The notes: generated from the sequence alone by a model not told the origin. 64,000 bases of DNA from Cryobacterium aureum (GCF_002954245.1 NZ_PPTG01000029.1:310001-374000); one strand, 5' to 3'; shown: positions 44,848-54,950, counted from the first letter of the stretch. Made by a program: numbers and translations.

Positions 44848-44877
44848 GTCGGGTCCCCGGTTTGTGGGGGACCCGAC
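44848..44877 (+). terminator. Terminator hairpin after mmsA
   Basis: Stem GTCGGGTCCCC / GGGGACCCGAC within 44848-44877 (11 bp, about 8-nt loop), starting 5 bp after the mmsA stop and followed by CTT. Confidence 0.75.
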
Positions 44878-44899
44878 CTTGGCGGGTTAGGGTGTGGGA

Positions 44900-45679
44900 G
44901 TGCCGCCTTCGACCCGCCCCACCGCCACGCGCGAGTTCTTCGCCGGAGCCGGTTTTCTCGGTAGCGGCCTCAGAATGTGGATCACGTCGCCGCGCCTCAT
45001 GCTACTCGGCGCCCTGCCGGCGTTCATCGTCGGCATTGCGTACGTCGCTGGCATCGTGCTGCTGCTAGTCAACCTCGAGGTCATCGCAGTGGGGATCAGT
45101 CCGTTCGCGAGCGGCTGGGGAGAGCCGTGGCGCACGGGAATGCGGGTCGTGGCCGGCGCGGCGGTCGCGGCCGCCGGTATTCTCCTATTGGCATATACCT
45201 TCGTGGCGGTGACTCTCGCCGTCGGCGACCCCTTCTATGAGCGCATCTGGCGCGCGGTCGAGACCACCCTCGGCGATGCGCCGGTCGAACCCGAGCGCGG
45301 CCTGCTGCGCAGCATTCTGCGCTCGGTGGCCGACGCCCTGCGACTGATCGGCCTGGCCGTCGGGGTCGCTATGCTGCTGCTCGTCTGCGGCCTGATCCCC
45401 GGGCTCGGCCAGCTGGTCGCTCTCGTTCTCGGCGCGCTGTTCGGCGGCTGGATCCTCACCCTCGAACTCACCGGCTTCGCCTTCGACGCCCGTGGCTTCA
45501 CCCTCAAACAGCGACGACGGATGCTTCGCGCCCGCCGCCCGCGCAGCCTCGGTTTCGGCGTGCTCACCTACCTGTTGTTCCTAATTCCAGGCGCGGCCGT
45601 CATCGTCATGCCGGCGGCCGTGGCCGGCGCGGCCATGCTCAGCCGCGACGTTCTCGCATCGAGAGTGGAACCGGTTTAG
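44900..45679 (+). CDS. EI24 domain membrane protein
   Basis: About 259 aa with four to five hydrophobic segments (MLLGALPAFIVGIAYVAGIV, VVAGAAVAAAGILLLAYTFV, LIGLAVGVAMLLLVCGLIPG, LVALVLGALFGGWILTLELT, VLTYLLFLIPGAAVIVMPAA). The ELTGFAFDARG segment followed by RRRML is typical of bacterial EI24/CysZ-like proteins. Function is not established for the actinobacterial group. A TAGGGT box at 44888-44893 lies 6 nt before GTG 44900, suggesting a leaderless start there; GTG 44894 is an alternative. Its stop overlaps the stop of the convergent cytochrome gene. Confidence 0.82.
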   Translation: MPPSTRPTATREFFAGAGFLGSGLRMWITSPRLMLLGALPAFIVGIAYVAGIVLLLVNLEVIAVGISPFASGWGEPWRTGMRVVAGAAVAAAGILLLAYTFVAVTLAVGDPFYERIWRAVETTLGDAPVEPERGLLRSILRSVADALRLIGLAVGVAMLLLVCGLIPGLGQLVALVLGALFGGWILTLELTGFAFDARGFTLKQRRRMLRARRPRSLGFGVLTYLLFLIPGAAVIVMPAAVAGAAMLSRDVLASRVEPV

Positions 45680-46620
45680 CGCTTGCGGTGAATGATGCGA
45701 CCGCTGCGCGCCGCGATCGCACGCACGACCGCAGGACGCGCGCCAACCCAGATCCCGGCCGTGACGAGCACGGCCCCGACGAAGATCCAGACGCCGAGCC
45801 AGCCACCGTCATTGCGCGCCGCGTACATGTGGTTGAGGTTGGCGCGAGCGCCGGTCGTGAGCACGAGGGTCACATGCACGACGATGAACGCCACGAAGAA
45901 GATCAGCACCGCGAAGTGCAGCTTGCGCGCCACGGGCAGGGGAAAGACATGGTCGAGCCGGCGGAACCGCGCGGACAGGCCCGGTGACATGCGCAGGCCG
46001 GTCACCAGGGCGATCGGCGCCGCGATGAAGATCACGACGAAGTAGCTGAGCAGCTGCAGGGCGTTGTAGTGCACCCAGCCGGAGTCGGTCGGCCAGTTAA
46101 GCGAGGCATACTGCAGCCCGGCCGATATCGCGTTGGGAAAGACGTCCCAGTTGGTGGGCACGACGCGCAGCCACTGACCGGTCACGAACAACAGAACGTA
46201 AAAGAGGATGCCGTTGATCATCCACAGGGTGTCGAAGACGATGTGCTGCCAGAGATGCAGGGTGATCCTAATCGGAGGATTTTTGGTGCGGAGCAGCCCG
46301 GTGTTCGTACGCGTCCAAAAAATGGTCGGACGCTTGGTCGTGCGCACCTGCCATCCGGTGCGTATGACAAACAGTATGAAGAAGGCGTTGAGCCCGTGTT
46401 GCCAGGCCAGCCAAGCCGGAATTCCCACCGGGGTAGCAGCTAGATGGGTCGAGGTTCCGGGGTACGTCAGTACGAACGACTCCACCACCGGAAGGGTACG
46501 CAGCCCGTTCGCCGCGAGCACCACGAGGGTCAGAGCGACCAGCACGGCCGGCACGATCCAGGCCAGCCGCAGCCACCGGTTCGGCCGAACCAAGTTCAGC
46601 CGGGAAGCACCCGTCGTCAT
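45676..46620 (-). CDS. b-type cytochrome membrane protein (cytochrome b561-like)
   Basis: About 314 aa with six or so membrane helices. Histidines placed within helices (LAWQHGLNAFFILFVI, LHLWQHIVFDTLWMINGILF, VHYNALQLLSYFVVIFIAA, RKLHFAVLIFFVAFIVVHVT) fit bis-heme coordination as in cytochrome b561/hydrogenase cytochrome b proteins. It likely transfers electrons across the membrane; its partner may be a molybdopterin or other periplasmic oxidoreductase, not found next to it. ATG 46620 is the start of the conserved N-terminus. Confidence 0.8.
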   Translation of the reverse strand: MTTGASRLNLVRPNRWLRLAWIVPAVLVALTLVVLAANGLRTLPVVESFVLTYPGTSTHLAATPVGIPAWLAWQHGLNAFFILFVIRTGWQVRTTKRPTIFWTRTNTGLLRTKNPPIRITLHLWQHIVFDTLWMINGILFYVLLFVTGQWLRVVPTNWDVFPNAISAGLQYASLNWPTDSGWVHYNALQLLSYFVVIFIAAPIALVTGLRMSPGLSARFRRLDHVFPLPVARKLHFAVLIFFVAFIVVHVTLVLTTGARANLNHMYAARNDGGWLGVWIFVGAVLVTAGIWVGARPAVVRAIAARSGRIIHRKR

Positions 46621-46757
46621 CGCGATCCGTTCCCGCCCGGGCGGAATCCCGCAGCGTCTCCGCAAGGCTACTTGTCTGCCCGGCAGCGGTGTCTATCCGT
46701 GACGCGGCAGGTCACATTTCCAGCGGCGACAGCCGAACACTATGTGCCATAACGACA

Positions 46758-46785
46758 CAGGGCCTTCGATTTCTCGAAGGCCCTG
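46758..46785. terminator. Hairpin, putative bidirectional terminator
   Basis: Perfect 12-bp stem CAGGGCCTTCGA (46758-46769) and TCGAAGGCCCTG (46774-46785) with loop TTTC. It lies upstream of the cytochrome gene start and marks the left edge of the defence island. Confidence 0.6.
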
Positions 46786-47066
46786 ACTGTTCGCCTGGAT
46801 TGAGCGGCTAACCGCTGCCAATCCGCAGTGGGTGTTTCAGTTTATTCGAGAGCCCTTGCTATCGCTGGGGACTGAGAGGCAGTTTCCGGTCCCGCGGACG
46901 CGCGATTCCCGGCTAAGCCGGAATTCATTCCAGCAACTCCCCTACTTCCGCGCTATCACTGGGAGTTCCGGCCATTCGAGGCGACGCATCCTTGTCGGGA
47001 CGAGCAGATATTGTCAGCCCTGCCGGGCCGGCTCGCCCGGCCAAAGACGTTGCTTCAGAGACGACT
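46786..47066. other. Gene-free stretch at the left island border
   Basis: No credible gene, tRNA end or att-like repeat was found. A GC-rich stem GCCGGGC...GCCCGGC at about 47020-47042 lies just after the stop of the large minus-strand gene and may terminate it. Confidence 0.5.
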
Positions 47067-50000
47067 TCAGCGCTTGTCAAGCGTGAGGCGCAAGTCCGTC
47101 TCTCGGAGATCCTCCGATGCGACTAGACGGTCGATCGCTCCCGCGATCACCGCCGCTATCGCTACTGACGTACGGTTCCACCCCAGGGCCCGTGACACTG
47201 CTTCGACCACATCAGGCCGGCTTGCGCCGGCCGCGTCACGCACGACGCAGTGCACCGCCAGTTCAATTTCAAGGGCATGAACTTGGTCGATGGACCGCGC
47301 TTGGAATGGAGTTGACATCCTGACCTCGCTCAACGGCGTCGTTCCGAACACCAGGAAGTCTCCGTCCACATTGACATCAGCCAGTTGGACCGCACGCTGC
47401 AGCGTCGCCCGGATGCGATGCCCCACACGTCCGATGCCCGCATTCTCACGCAAGCGTGTACTCAGCACTTCAAAGTGCACTGGGCTCTCGGCCTCGACAA
47501 CTCGTTGGACGAACGGGACGATGTGGCGCGCGTTGGCCGTTTCACCCAGCTCAATCCCGAAGGGGAAATTCCCACGTTCCGCCGTCTTATAGGGCACGAG
47601 CCACTCAGGCACGCTGACAGGCGAGGAGTCACGTTCTTCGACGACATTAGGCAACTTTCGAAGCTGCTGCCGGGCCACGAGCCGCCCAGAAATTGGCGCT
47701 TTGCTGCGCGCTTCGAGGAGTTCCTTCAGTCGTGCGATTTCGCGATCCCTGTTTCGGTACCAGGCGGTTCCCCAAATGTGGTAAATCTGCCAGCCGAGTC
47801 CTTCCAACACCTCGTGTCGAAGACGATCTCGGTCTCGAGCCGTTCGAGAGGAGTGGTACATAGCACCGTCGCATTCCACGCCAAGCATGAATACGCCTGG
47901 CGAATCCGGGTGTTTCACTCCAATGTCGATGCGGAAGCCCGCCACCCCGACCTGGGGCTGCACGTCATATCCCCAGCTCCGGATGGCATCGATTACCGAA
48001 TCCTCGAATGGCGAGTCCGTTCCGCGGCCCTCAGGCCCGAGTTCAAGCGTTAGCGCCTTCGTCCCTCGCTCTGCGAAGTCAAGGTATCGCCGCAGGTGCC
48101 GGCTACCTTCGCTGGCAGTTTCACCGATTTGAGAAGCTGTCATCGACGAGACGACCTCAACGAGCTGTCGGGCTCGGGTGATCGCGACATTCAGGCGCCG
48201 TTCCCCACCCTTTCGATTGATAGGCCCAAAGTTCCGATAGACCTTCCCCGACTCATCCGGGCCGTATCCGATCGACAGGATAATGACGTCGCGCTCGTCG
48301 CCCTGAACCTCCTCGAGGCTCTTGACGAAGAGGCCATCGAGGCGATCGTCCTGGAAGAATCGATCTAGATCTGGGCGCTGGGAGCGGGCAACAGATATGG
48401 CGTTGTCGATACTGTCCCGCTGAGCGGCAGAGAAAGCGACAACTCCCAGACTCGCCTTGGGTCGCGTGTCGAAGTGGTTGATCACTCTCTGGGCCACGGC
48501 CAGGGCTTCTTTGGGGTTGTCCTGCCCGTTCGACCTTCTGTACACGCCGTCGATCAGATGGAACTTGACTCCGAGGTTCTCGTCTTCATCGACTGCCCCG
48601 GGGAAAGTCACGAGACGCCCCTCATAGAACGAGTGGTTGCTGTACGCGATGAGGTGCTCATGGCGGCTACGGTAGTGCCACCGCAATGTCATGCTGTTGA
48701 AGCCCCCACTTGACTTCATCAGGTCCAGGATCGATTCATAGTCATTGGCTAGGTCGTCTTCGTCGTCATCCTCGTCGATGGCGATGCCGGCGGCGAAGAA
48801 CGATGTCGGCGGAAGCTGACGTTGGTCACCAGCGGTAATGAGCGCCTTCCCCCGGTAGATGCAGTTGATCGCGTCGCCGGGAGTGACCTGACTCGCCTCA
48901 TCAAAAATGACGACGTCGAATTCAATGTCACTGGGAAGGTATTGCGACACCGCGAGCGGACTCATCATGAAACACGGGTGGATCGCCTGAATCACGTCGC
49001 GCGCCTGGTCGACGAGTTCCCGAACGGCTATATGACGACGTTTTTTCTCTCCTTCGCGTCGGATGAGAGCAGACTGGCCGTAGCCCGTCTTCGGGCGTCT
49101 GGCGACCGCCACCTGGACAATTTCATTGCTCGCGTCGTCGATGAGTTCGCGATCGATCTTCCTGAACTCGGTGACCAAATCGTCACGATTTTCGCCGAAT
49201 TTGCCGCCGAATCGGGAGTCATATCGGAGGTGATAGTTGACCCAGTGACGTAGCGTTGCCTGCTCGATGCGGTCAGCGACGACATCTGCGGCCACGTCGG
49301 ATCTCAGAAGGGCGTCAACAACGTTGCCGACGCCAAGTTCGGTGAGCCGTGTGCGCGCGGCGTGCGCGGCAAGCCATGACTCTGGTCCGTTCCCGTCTGC
49401 GAGGAGGTCGCCCAAGAGCGTGTCGCCGCGGAGCCGGTCGTCCAACTCCGATTCCAACAGGGCCGCGCGCGGGGAAGCGAAGTGCTTCTTGAGAGCAGCA
49501 AGTCTCAGCTCCCACTCGCCGCCGTTGGCCGCGACGCCATCGGGTGTGTTCGCTGTAGATAAAGCGGCAAGCTGGTCATTCGTGAGGGCTCGGACAATGC
49601 CGTGGTCCGCGACGGCCGCTTGAACGTCGAGCGTCCACTTGAGTTTGTCCTTGAGCGTCGAAACGTGCTCTGGGCCGAGGTCGACCCCGGCAAGTGAAAG
49701 GGTTGGCGCCAGTCTGGCCTGGATAGCTTCGAATTGCTGGACTTTCGCGTCGGCGGTGATGCGGGCCTGTGCTGAGTCCCAGGCTTGGCCTATCGGCGGG
49801 TCATTGTCGAGCCCAATCGCGATGTGTCGAAGTTCGCCTTCGATTCTCGACGCTTCTCGTTCGCTCTCCTTCATGAGAACGCGAGCCGCGTCGGGAGCGC
49901 CTTCGCCGACTTCAAGCGGCACGTGGAGGATGCCGGCAGAAGCAACGTCGCGCCATTGCGCCAGCTGCCCGATGAGGAGTTCAGCCTGGGCCGCGGTCAA

Positions 50001-52544
50001 CGCGCGCGTGGCGTCGTCATTGAGGGCTCGATGGAGGGCGATGGGATCTGAAATCTCCGCCGACGAGAGGACGACCTGGGCGGCCTCAAACGCTTGTCCG
50101 GTTTCGGACCAGCCCTCATTTGTCACCGAGTATCGCCCGAGTACGCGGGCGTACTGGGTCTCGAGCGAGGAATGAGTCTCTCTAGCTTCTTGCCAGGCGG
50201 AAGCGAGTGGGAGCTTCGAAATAGACATCTTGGCGGATTCAGTCGCGACTCCAGCGATCGTTCGGCGAACTTCCTTTGCTTCGCGACCAAAACGCCGGGT
50301 GAAGGAGGCCGTAGCTTTGACGCTGGCGGCGAGGGCTGTCACGTCCAATGCTTGAATACCGTCCGTGAAATATTCACGTGCGGATGCTGCAGCCTCCAGT
50401 TCCTGCTGAATTGACGCTCGAAGAGCACGAGCGCCGTCCCTGACCGAGTCGAGAGCCTCTTGAGAGGTCAGCCAATCGGCGTTTGGCCTGTTCTTCATGA
50501 GTACCGCGTGGACGGCCGCACCGAATGCATCGAGGCCCGCGATGAATTGCGGAGCTCGTAGTCCAACTAGTTCGGATAACACCGCGGTGGTTGCGATCAG
50601 AGCGGACACTATCGCTGCACCGTCTGCGGAGGCGCTTCTGGCCTGCTTCAGCTGACTCAGCCGCAGCGCCTCAGCTCCCGGCAGGACCGTTGCCAAACTG
50701 GTGTCGATGCGTCGGTCAATCGTTGGAATTGGGATGTCGCGCCAATTGGGACCGCAAAGCAACTCAGTGGCTGAGTCAACAGCCATGAAGTCTGCCACCG
50801 CCCCGGCGTATTCTTCCACCGAGTTGGTGAGCCCCGGCATATCCTGGTTCAGAAGCCAATCGGGACTGTGGCCTGCCTCATTCCGATGCCAAATCACAAG
50901 GAGTTCGACCGTACGCTTCCACGTCGACGTTGCCGCAAACCCGAAGTATTGCCGGCCAGGCAAGACCGCTTCGAGGGACTGGTGAAGGGCGCGGAGGGCA
51001 CCACGGGCCGTTTCGAGGTCGTAGCGAAGCGATTCCGTCTCTTCAAGACCCCACCAAGGGTCATTATTGCCCCGTCGGATTACGTCCCAGTTGTCGGCGG
51101 CCCTGATTGCTTCCTTCTTTATTTCGGCCAATTGGGTTGGATGAAGTTCTCTAGCTTTGAATTCAGGCGCCGGCGATTCGCCGGACGCTGCAATCGCTTC
51201 GAGCGAGCCGAGCACTTCGTGGACGGTCAATTCGAGCGGAGCTCGAACCTCGTTCATAGCCTCGGCGTAGTCGTTGAGCGTTCCGCGGAGCTCCGTAGAA
51301 CGCATTCGCGTGATCGGTTTGGGGCGGCCGACAGGAACCGGTTTGACGTCAAGTGCTCCAGCAAGTCGCGCCGCTACTTCACTTCTGACGGCCCGATGAC
51401 TGTGCAGTTCAAAGAGGAAAGAACCGAGACCACGCTCATCAAGCCGATCCCGCACAACATCCAGCGCGACGACCTTCTCAGAAACGAAGAGCACCCGCTT
51501 CCCGTCGCTGATGAGCGCCGCAATAATATTCGCGATCGTCTGGCTTTTTCCCGTCCCTGGTGGGCCGTCTAGAACGAAACTCTTCCCCTCACGCGCGGCA
51601 GCGATCGCGGCTCGTTGGCTCGAGTCCGCGTCAAGCACTAACGGAGCGGACTCCGGCGGAGCCAACTCGTCAATTCGATCATCTCCGAGCATGTCAAAAG
51701 CGAACTGTTCCACTAGTCCCGATTGTGAATTCGCGATGACTTGCAGAATGGGGCTTTCGAGAATCCGGTCTTCGTTGGTTTCGAGATCCCGGAACATCGC
51801 CTCCTTCGCGAACATGAAGTTCGACAGCACGGCAAGTTCTTCGACTTCCCAACCCTCCGGAAGCTGGAGGGCACGGAAGAGATCCAGCGCAGCAGAAAGG
51901 CCACTCGCCTCGATCGCCTCGTCCAGGACTTCGATCGCAGGCAATTCCAAACCGAACTCGCGAAGCTTCAGGGCAAGCGCGGGGTTGCCGGCGCGATCTT
52001 CCGAAGACAGGTAGAGACGATGCGGCTGCCTGGGTCCATCGCTTCGCAGCTCGACCGGGACGAACAGGAGTGGACTTCTCCGCGAATCCCCTGAATCGTC
52101 CACCCATTTGAGTGCCCCGAACGCAATGTAAAGGATGTTCAGGCCCTTGTCCAAGAACTCCCGCTTGGCAGCGTTTGCTAGGTTCTTGAGAGCGCGGTCC
52201 ACATCGCGCTGCGTCTTGTCAGCGAATAGCTGCGCGGGAAACGCTTCGTAGTTGAAGGCCTCAATGACGTCGAGAACTTGGTCCTCGAGTTGAGATTCAT
52301 CATCATCGGTCTCGTCGAGGACTACTGTGCGTTTTGCAGGGGCCGGAGGTTTCGTGCCAATTGCGAAGACACCATCGTTACCCGAGACTAGGTCGAAGAC
52401 CTCTTCCGGTGTGTGACGGACGAATTCGAGGGTAGAAGATCTCGTCGGACGGTAGTTGAGGAGACGATTCCTGCCGCCCATGTTGACGAGGGATTCCCGC
52501 CATTGCCGCAGTGCGCTCTTCAGCTTCTCCTGATTGTCGTCCAC
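47067..52544 (-). CDS. Hhe-type defence protein: DUF4011-helicase-Vsr nuclease-DUF3320
   Basis: A single 1825-aa protein. The N-terminal DUF4011 region starts ALRQWRESLVNMGGRNRLLN. A superfamily 1 (DNA2/NAM7-like) helicase follows, with Walker A DGPPGTGKSQTIANI near residue 330, Walker B VIFDEASQVTPGDAINC near 1210, the GDQRQLPPTSFF motif III, LRWHYRSRHEHLI and a C-terminal RLNVAITRARQLVEVV. Next is a Vsr/MTES-type nuclease (GFRIDIGVKHPD, LGVECDGAMYHSSRTARDRD, near 1560) and a C-terminal DUF3320 region (FEVLSTRLRENAG). This order matches the one-gene Hhe anti-phage system. The gene stands alone; GC content and codon use look lower than in flanking housekeeping genes. Confidence 0.88.
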   Translation of the reverse strand: MDDNQEKLKSALRQWRESLVNMGGRNRLLNYRPTRSSTLEFVRHTPEEVFDLVSGNDGVFAIGTKPPAPAKRTVVLDETDDDESQLEDQVLDVIEAFNYEAFPAQLFADKTQRDVDRALKNLANAAKREFLDKGLNILYIAFGALKWVDDSGDSRRSPLLFVPVELRSDGPRQPHRLYLSSEDRAGNPALALKLREFGLELPAIEVLDEAIEASGLSAALDLFRALQLPEGWEVEELAVLSNFMFAKEAMFRDLETNEDRILESPILQVIANSQSGLVEQFAFDMLGDDRIDELAPPESAPLVLDADSSQRAAIAAAREGKSFVLDGPPGTGKSQTIANIIAALISDGKRVLFVSEKVVALDVVRDRLDERGLGSFLFELHSHRAVRSEVAARLAGALDVKPVPVGRPKPITRMRSTELRGTLNDYAEAMNEVRAPLELTVHEVLGSLEAIAASGESPAPEFKARELHPTQLAEIKKEAIRAADNWDVIRRGNNDPWWGLEETESLRYDLETARGALRALHQSLEAVLPGRQYFGFAATSTWKRTVELLVIWHRNEAGHSPDWLLNQDMPGLTNSVEEYAGAVADFMAVDSATELLCGPNWRDIPIPTIDRRIDTSLATVLPGAEALRLSQLKQARSASADGAAIVSALIATTAVLSELVGLRAPQFIAGLDAFGAAVHAVLMKNRPNADWLTSQEALDSVRDGARALRASIQQELEAAASAREYFTDGIQALDVTALAASVKATASFTRRFGREAKEVRRTIAGVATESAKMSISKLPLASAWQEARETHSSLETQYARVLGRYSVTNEGWSETGQAFEAAQVVLSSAEISDPIALHRALNDDATRALTAAQAELLIGQLAQWRDVASAGILHVPLEVGEGAPDAARVLMKESEREASRIEGELRHIAIGLDNDPPIGQAWDSAQARITADAKVQQFEAIQARLAPTLSLAGVDLGPEHVSTLKDKLKWTLDVQAAVADHGIVRALTNDQLAALSTANTPDGVAANGGEWELRLAALKKHFASPRAALLESELDDRLRGDTLLGDLLADGNGPESWLAAHAARTRLTELGVGNVVDALLRSDVAADVVADRIEQATLRHWVNYHLRYDSRFGGKFGENRDDLVTEFRKIDRELIDDASNEIVQVAVARRPKTGYGQSALIRREGEKKRRHIAVRELVDQARDVIQAIHPCFMMSPLAVSQYLPSDIEFDVVIFDEASQVTPGDAINCIYRGKALITAGDQRQLPPTSFFAAGIAIDEDDDEDDLANDYESILDLMKSSGGFNSMTLRWHYRSRHEHLIAYSNHSFYEGRLVTFPGAVDEDENLGVKFHLIDGVYRRSNGQDNPKEALAVAQRVINHFDTRPKASLGVVAFSAAQRDSIDNAISVARSQRPDLDRFFQDDRLDGLFVKSLEEVQGDERDVIILSIGYGPDESGKVYRNFGPINRKGGERRLNVAITRARQLVEVVSSMTASQIGETASEGSRHLRRYLDFAERGTKALTLELGPEGRGTDSPFEDSVIDAIRSWGYDVQPQVGVAGFRIDIGVKHPDSPGVFMLGVECDGAMYHSSRTARDRDRLRHEVLEGLGWQIYHIWGTAWYRNRDREIARLKELLEARSKAPISGRLVARQQLRKLPNVVEERDSSPVSVPEWLVPYKTAERGNFPFGIELGETANARHIVPFVQRVVEAESPVHFEVLSTRLRENAGIGRVGHRIRATLQRAVQLADVNVDGDFLVFGTTPLSEVRMSTPFQARSIDQVHALEIELAVHCVVRDAAGASRPDVVEAVSRALGWNRTSVAIAAVIAGAIDRLVASEDLRETDLRLTLDKR

Positions 52545-52676
52545 GGAAAGCTCCTAACCCCTTGGTTCCCTTGCTAGACCTGACGATAGTGTGTGCCAGC
52601 CAACACACCAGACGACCACGCCAACCGGCGGCATTCCACCCAGCGGTTCTGATGGCGAGCGAGCTGCCGCGGCGCG

Positions 52677-52709
52677 GCGAAACCCCCGGTGATGTGCCGG
52701 GGGTTTCGC
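52677..52709 (+). terminator. Strong hairpin with T-tract
   Basis: Perfect 13-bp stem (52677-52689 and 52697-52709; core AAACCCCCGG/CCGGGGGTTT), 7-nt loop, followed on the plus strand by CCTTTTTT (52711-52718). It lies just beyond the stop of the minus-strand DUF4352 gene and may act in both directions. Confidence 0.7.
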
Positions 52710-52724
52710 GCCTTTTTTGCTGTA

Positions 52725-53603
52725 CTACTGAACGGCGACGAATACCTTGTCTGTGAGCATGCCCGGACGGACGGCGAGGACACCCTGGCCAGCGGTGGCA
52801 GTCGGAACCTCAATGGCGACATCGCCTGTTGCCTGTTGCGGTGCCGTCTGTGTAGAGAGTGCTCATGGTGTCGATAGGCGTCGGTGCCGTGACGAATTTA
52901 TCGAGCCCGTTGACGGTCGTGCCGTCTGCCGTGACGTATTCGACCGACACGAAGGCGGGCATACCCCCGTCAGGGTCGTTGCCGATGTAGGTAGTGGAGT
53001 AGTTCACAAGGATGTACTCCGAGCCCTCGGTCGGTGCCTTATTGAACTGGTTGCCGGCGAGAACCAGTCTGTAGAAGCGAGGGTGACGGAGTTGATCACG
53101 ACCCGCCAGTCGTCAGACTCAATAACCGAACCGATCGGGTAAGGGTTCTTGCGGGTTTCAGCGTCGTCGGCCGGCTTGTTCTCTGTTGCCTTTGCATCGG
53201 CGCCCGCACCGTCGGACGGTTCGACGACTGTCGTGCCGCCGCTGCCGAAAGCGTCATCGACCGACGACGCGACGACGGCAAGAAACACGCTGACCCCGAC
53301 GACCGTTCCCACGATCGAAACGATCAGGGCGGTGATACCCATCCATTTGCCCTTGCCCTTGAGGAACAGAGACACGAGGGCCAGAACGAATGCGATCGGC
53401 AGGAGTATCCAGCCGATGATCAGGGCACCGGGGATGCAGGCGAAGATGAACCCGAGCGCCGCTGCGATAAGCGCGACGAGTCCGACTACGTTCAGCGGTT
53501 TCTTCACCTTCGCCGGCCGGGCCGGGGGCACCTGGGTTGTGTTCGGACTGGATGGTTCCGGCGCAACCGGAGCCGGTTCGGTCGTGTTCAGATCAATGCT
53601 CAT
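52725..53603 (-). pseudogene. DUF4352 membrane protein gene broken by two frameshifts
   Basis: From ATG 53603 (GAAAGG upstream): a Pro-rich N-terminus, two hydrophobic segments (VVGLVALIAAALGFIFACIP, then WILLPIAFVLALVSLFL), a third (ALIVSIVGTVVGVSVFLAVV), an acidic linker, and the DUF4352 domain start DWRVVINSVTLAST. Near 53065 the frame must shift by one base to continue as VLAGNQFNKAPTEGSEYILV. A second break near 52832 is caused by a 7-bp tandem copy (AACAGGCAACAGGC on the minus strand); removing one copy restores DGTATGDVAIEVPTATAGQG and a stop at 52725. With both repaired it is a typical lipid-anchored or membrane DUF4352 protein. As it stands it is inactive unless sequencing errors are to blame. 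Confidence 0.8.
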
Positions 53604-54175
53604 GATTACCTTTCGAAGCCGACTCAAGAAGGAGTCGCCGTGATGATGTATGCGACAAGTTGGGGGTCCGGCGATTTCAATCAGACGTCGAAATTAGCCA
53701 TCCACGCGGGCGCATCGAGAGATCCCCTCCCCCGGGGAAACGCTGCCGCCATGCCCGAAAACTAGCAGAGCGAGCGTCCCGACTCGTCGCCCGTTGGCGT
53801 TTCGGATTGAGATGTGCCTCTCATCGGGGGTTCATCGAAAACATCAAGCAATCATTCAGACTGAGACCCATCATTACGTGTCTGAAGCGCACAGTAGGGT
53901 CAGATCAAGGCAAGCCCAACACCCCCGTGTTCGCATGGGGAGCCCTCCGCCGCCGCACCACACGTTCCAGGAGTGCCAATGTCTCACTTTTGGAGAGTCC
54001 GACATCCAATTGGGACTTCCTTGTTGTTCCGCGAACTCCAGCGGTGGTTCAAGAGCTACCTCCGGAATTGGGCTTTCATCCGGTCTGTTGCGTCCTTGGA
54101 TCGGTCGCATGGACTCGTTCGCGGGGTAGCGTCACACCGGACAGCATGCGACGGATCATTCGGTACGGTTGCCAT
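53604..54175. other. Gene-poor stretch between the DUF4352 pseudogene and the coiled-coil protein
   Basis: A plus-strand frame is open from 53660 into the next gene, but its translation here is arginine/proline-rich with mixed codon bias and no ribosome-binding site, so it is taken as non-coding. It must hold the promoter of the gene at 54176. Confidence 0.45.
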
Positions 54176-54763
54176 ATGTTCATTCCTCCCCTGGTTGTCG
54201 CAGTCGCCTACGCGGTTTCTGCCCTCCTCTCAGCAGGCGGCCTCTTGCTGGCCTTCGGGCCAGCATTGCGGGCATTGCAGGGCACCTATCTGAGTTTGGA
54301 AACAGCCCTAGTAGGAATTCACGATGTTGCGAGTAATTCCGAAGAGCACGCGAAGCGGATTGCCCTGTCCAACCAGATCCTGATGGAGCTCGCTCCTAAT
54401 CTCAGCCTGGACTTGCTCGCCGAGACCCGAGAAGTGCGCGACCGATACTCTCGCGAGCGTCAAAGCCATCCAGAAAACAGCAGGCTGGACAGTCAGGAGA
54501 ACGAGATTCGCGAAATGGAGATCCTTCGATCCCGATTCGCGGAGAAATCCGGCGACTTCATGAAGGCAGCCGAAGAACTCGGGACTTCAGCGGCCGCTGA
54601 CTCGTTGAACCTGAATCAGGATGACCATGGCGTCCCTGGCTTCACCGTCCAGTCGAAATTGGCAGTGATGGAGTACAGGCGAGCGCTGTGGGGTCTCCGC
54701 CTTGCCGTCTGCGGGCTGTCCCTGGGAGCGATTGCCGGAATCGTCTCACTGAACTGGGCTTGA
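54176..54763 (+). CDS. Hypothetical membrane protein with central coiled coil
   Basis: A 195-aa protein with an N-terminal membrane segment (PPLVVAVAYAVSALLSAGGL), a charged heptad-like region of about 110 residues (LLAETREVRDRYSRERQSHP, RLDSQENEIREMEILRSRFA) and a C-terminal membrane segment (LAVCGLSLGAIAGIVSL). No known domain was recognised. ATG 54176 is chosen because hydrophobic coding starts there; an in-frame ATG lies at 54146. It is the gene before the SIR2-HerA operon in the same direction, 188 bp upstream, so it may be an accessory or an unrelated island gene. Confidence 0.6.
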   Translation: MFIPPLVVAVAYAVSALLSAGGLLLAFGPALRALQGTYLSLETALVGIHDVASNSEEHAKRIALSNQILMELAPNLSLDLLAETREVRDRYSRERQSHPENSRLDSQENEIREMEILRSRFAEKSGDFMKAAEELGTSAAADSLNLNQDDHGVPGFTVQSKLAVMEYRRALWGLRLAVCGLSLGAIAGIVSLNWA

Positions 54764-54950
54764 TAGGGGTCCGCAACATCCCGACTGCCATCTAAGGGAA
54801 CTGTTACCCCATCGCCCCTTCGATTTCACGGGCTCGTCAGGGGGAATACCGTTCGAAACGTCGAGCGCACGCCTCATGCTTTTGGGACCGCTATGTTCAA
54901 TTCATAGGCTCGATTAGAAATCATCCCTGGGGGGATAGGCAGGATGCGCG

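Noticed and set aside
46786-47066. Island border as a tRNA attachment site
   Set aside because: No tRNA cloverleaf or 3' CCA-like end and no matching direct repeat at the right border were found.
53660-54175. Upstream extension of the coiled-coil membrane protein gene
   Set aside because: Open frame but arginine/proline-rich, mixed codon bias and no ribosome-binding site; hydrophobic coding begins at 54176.
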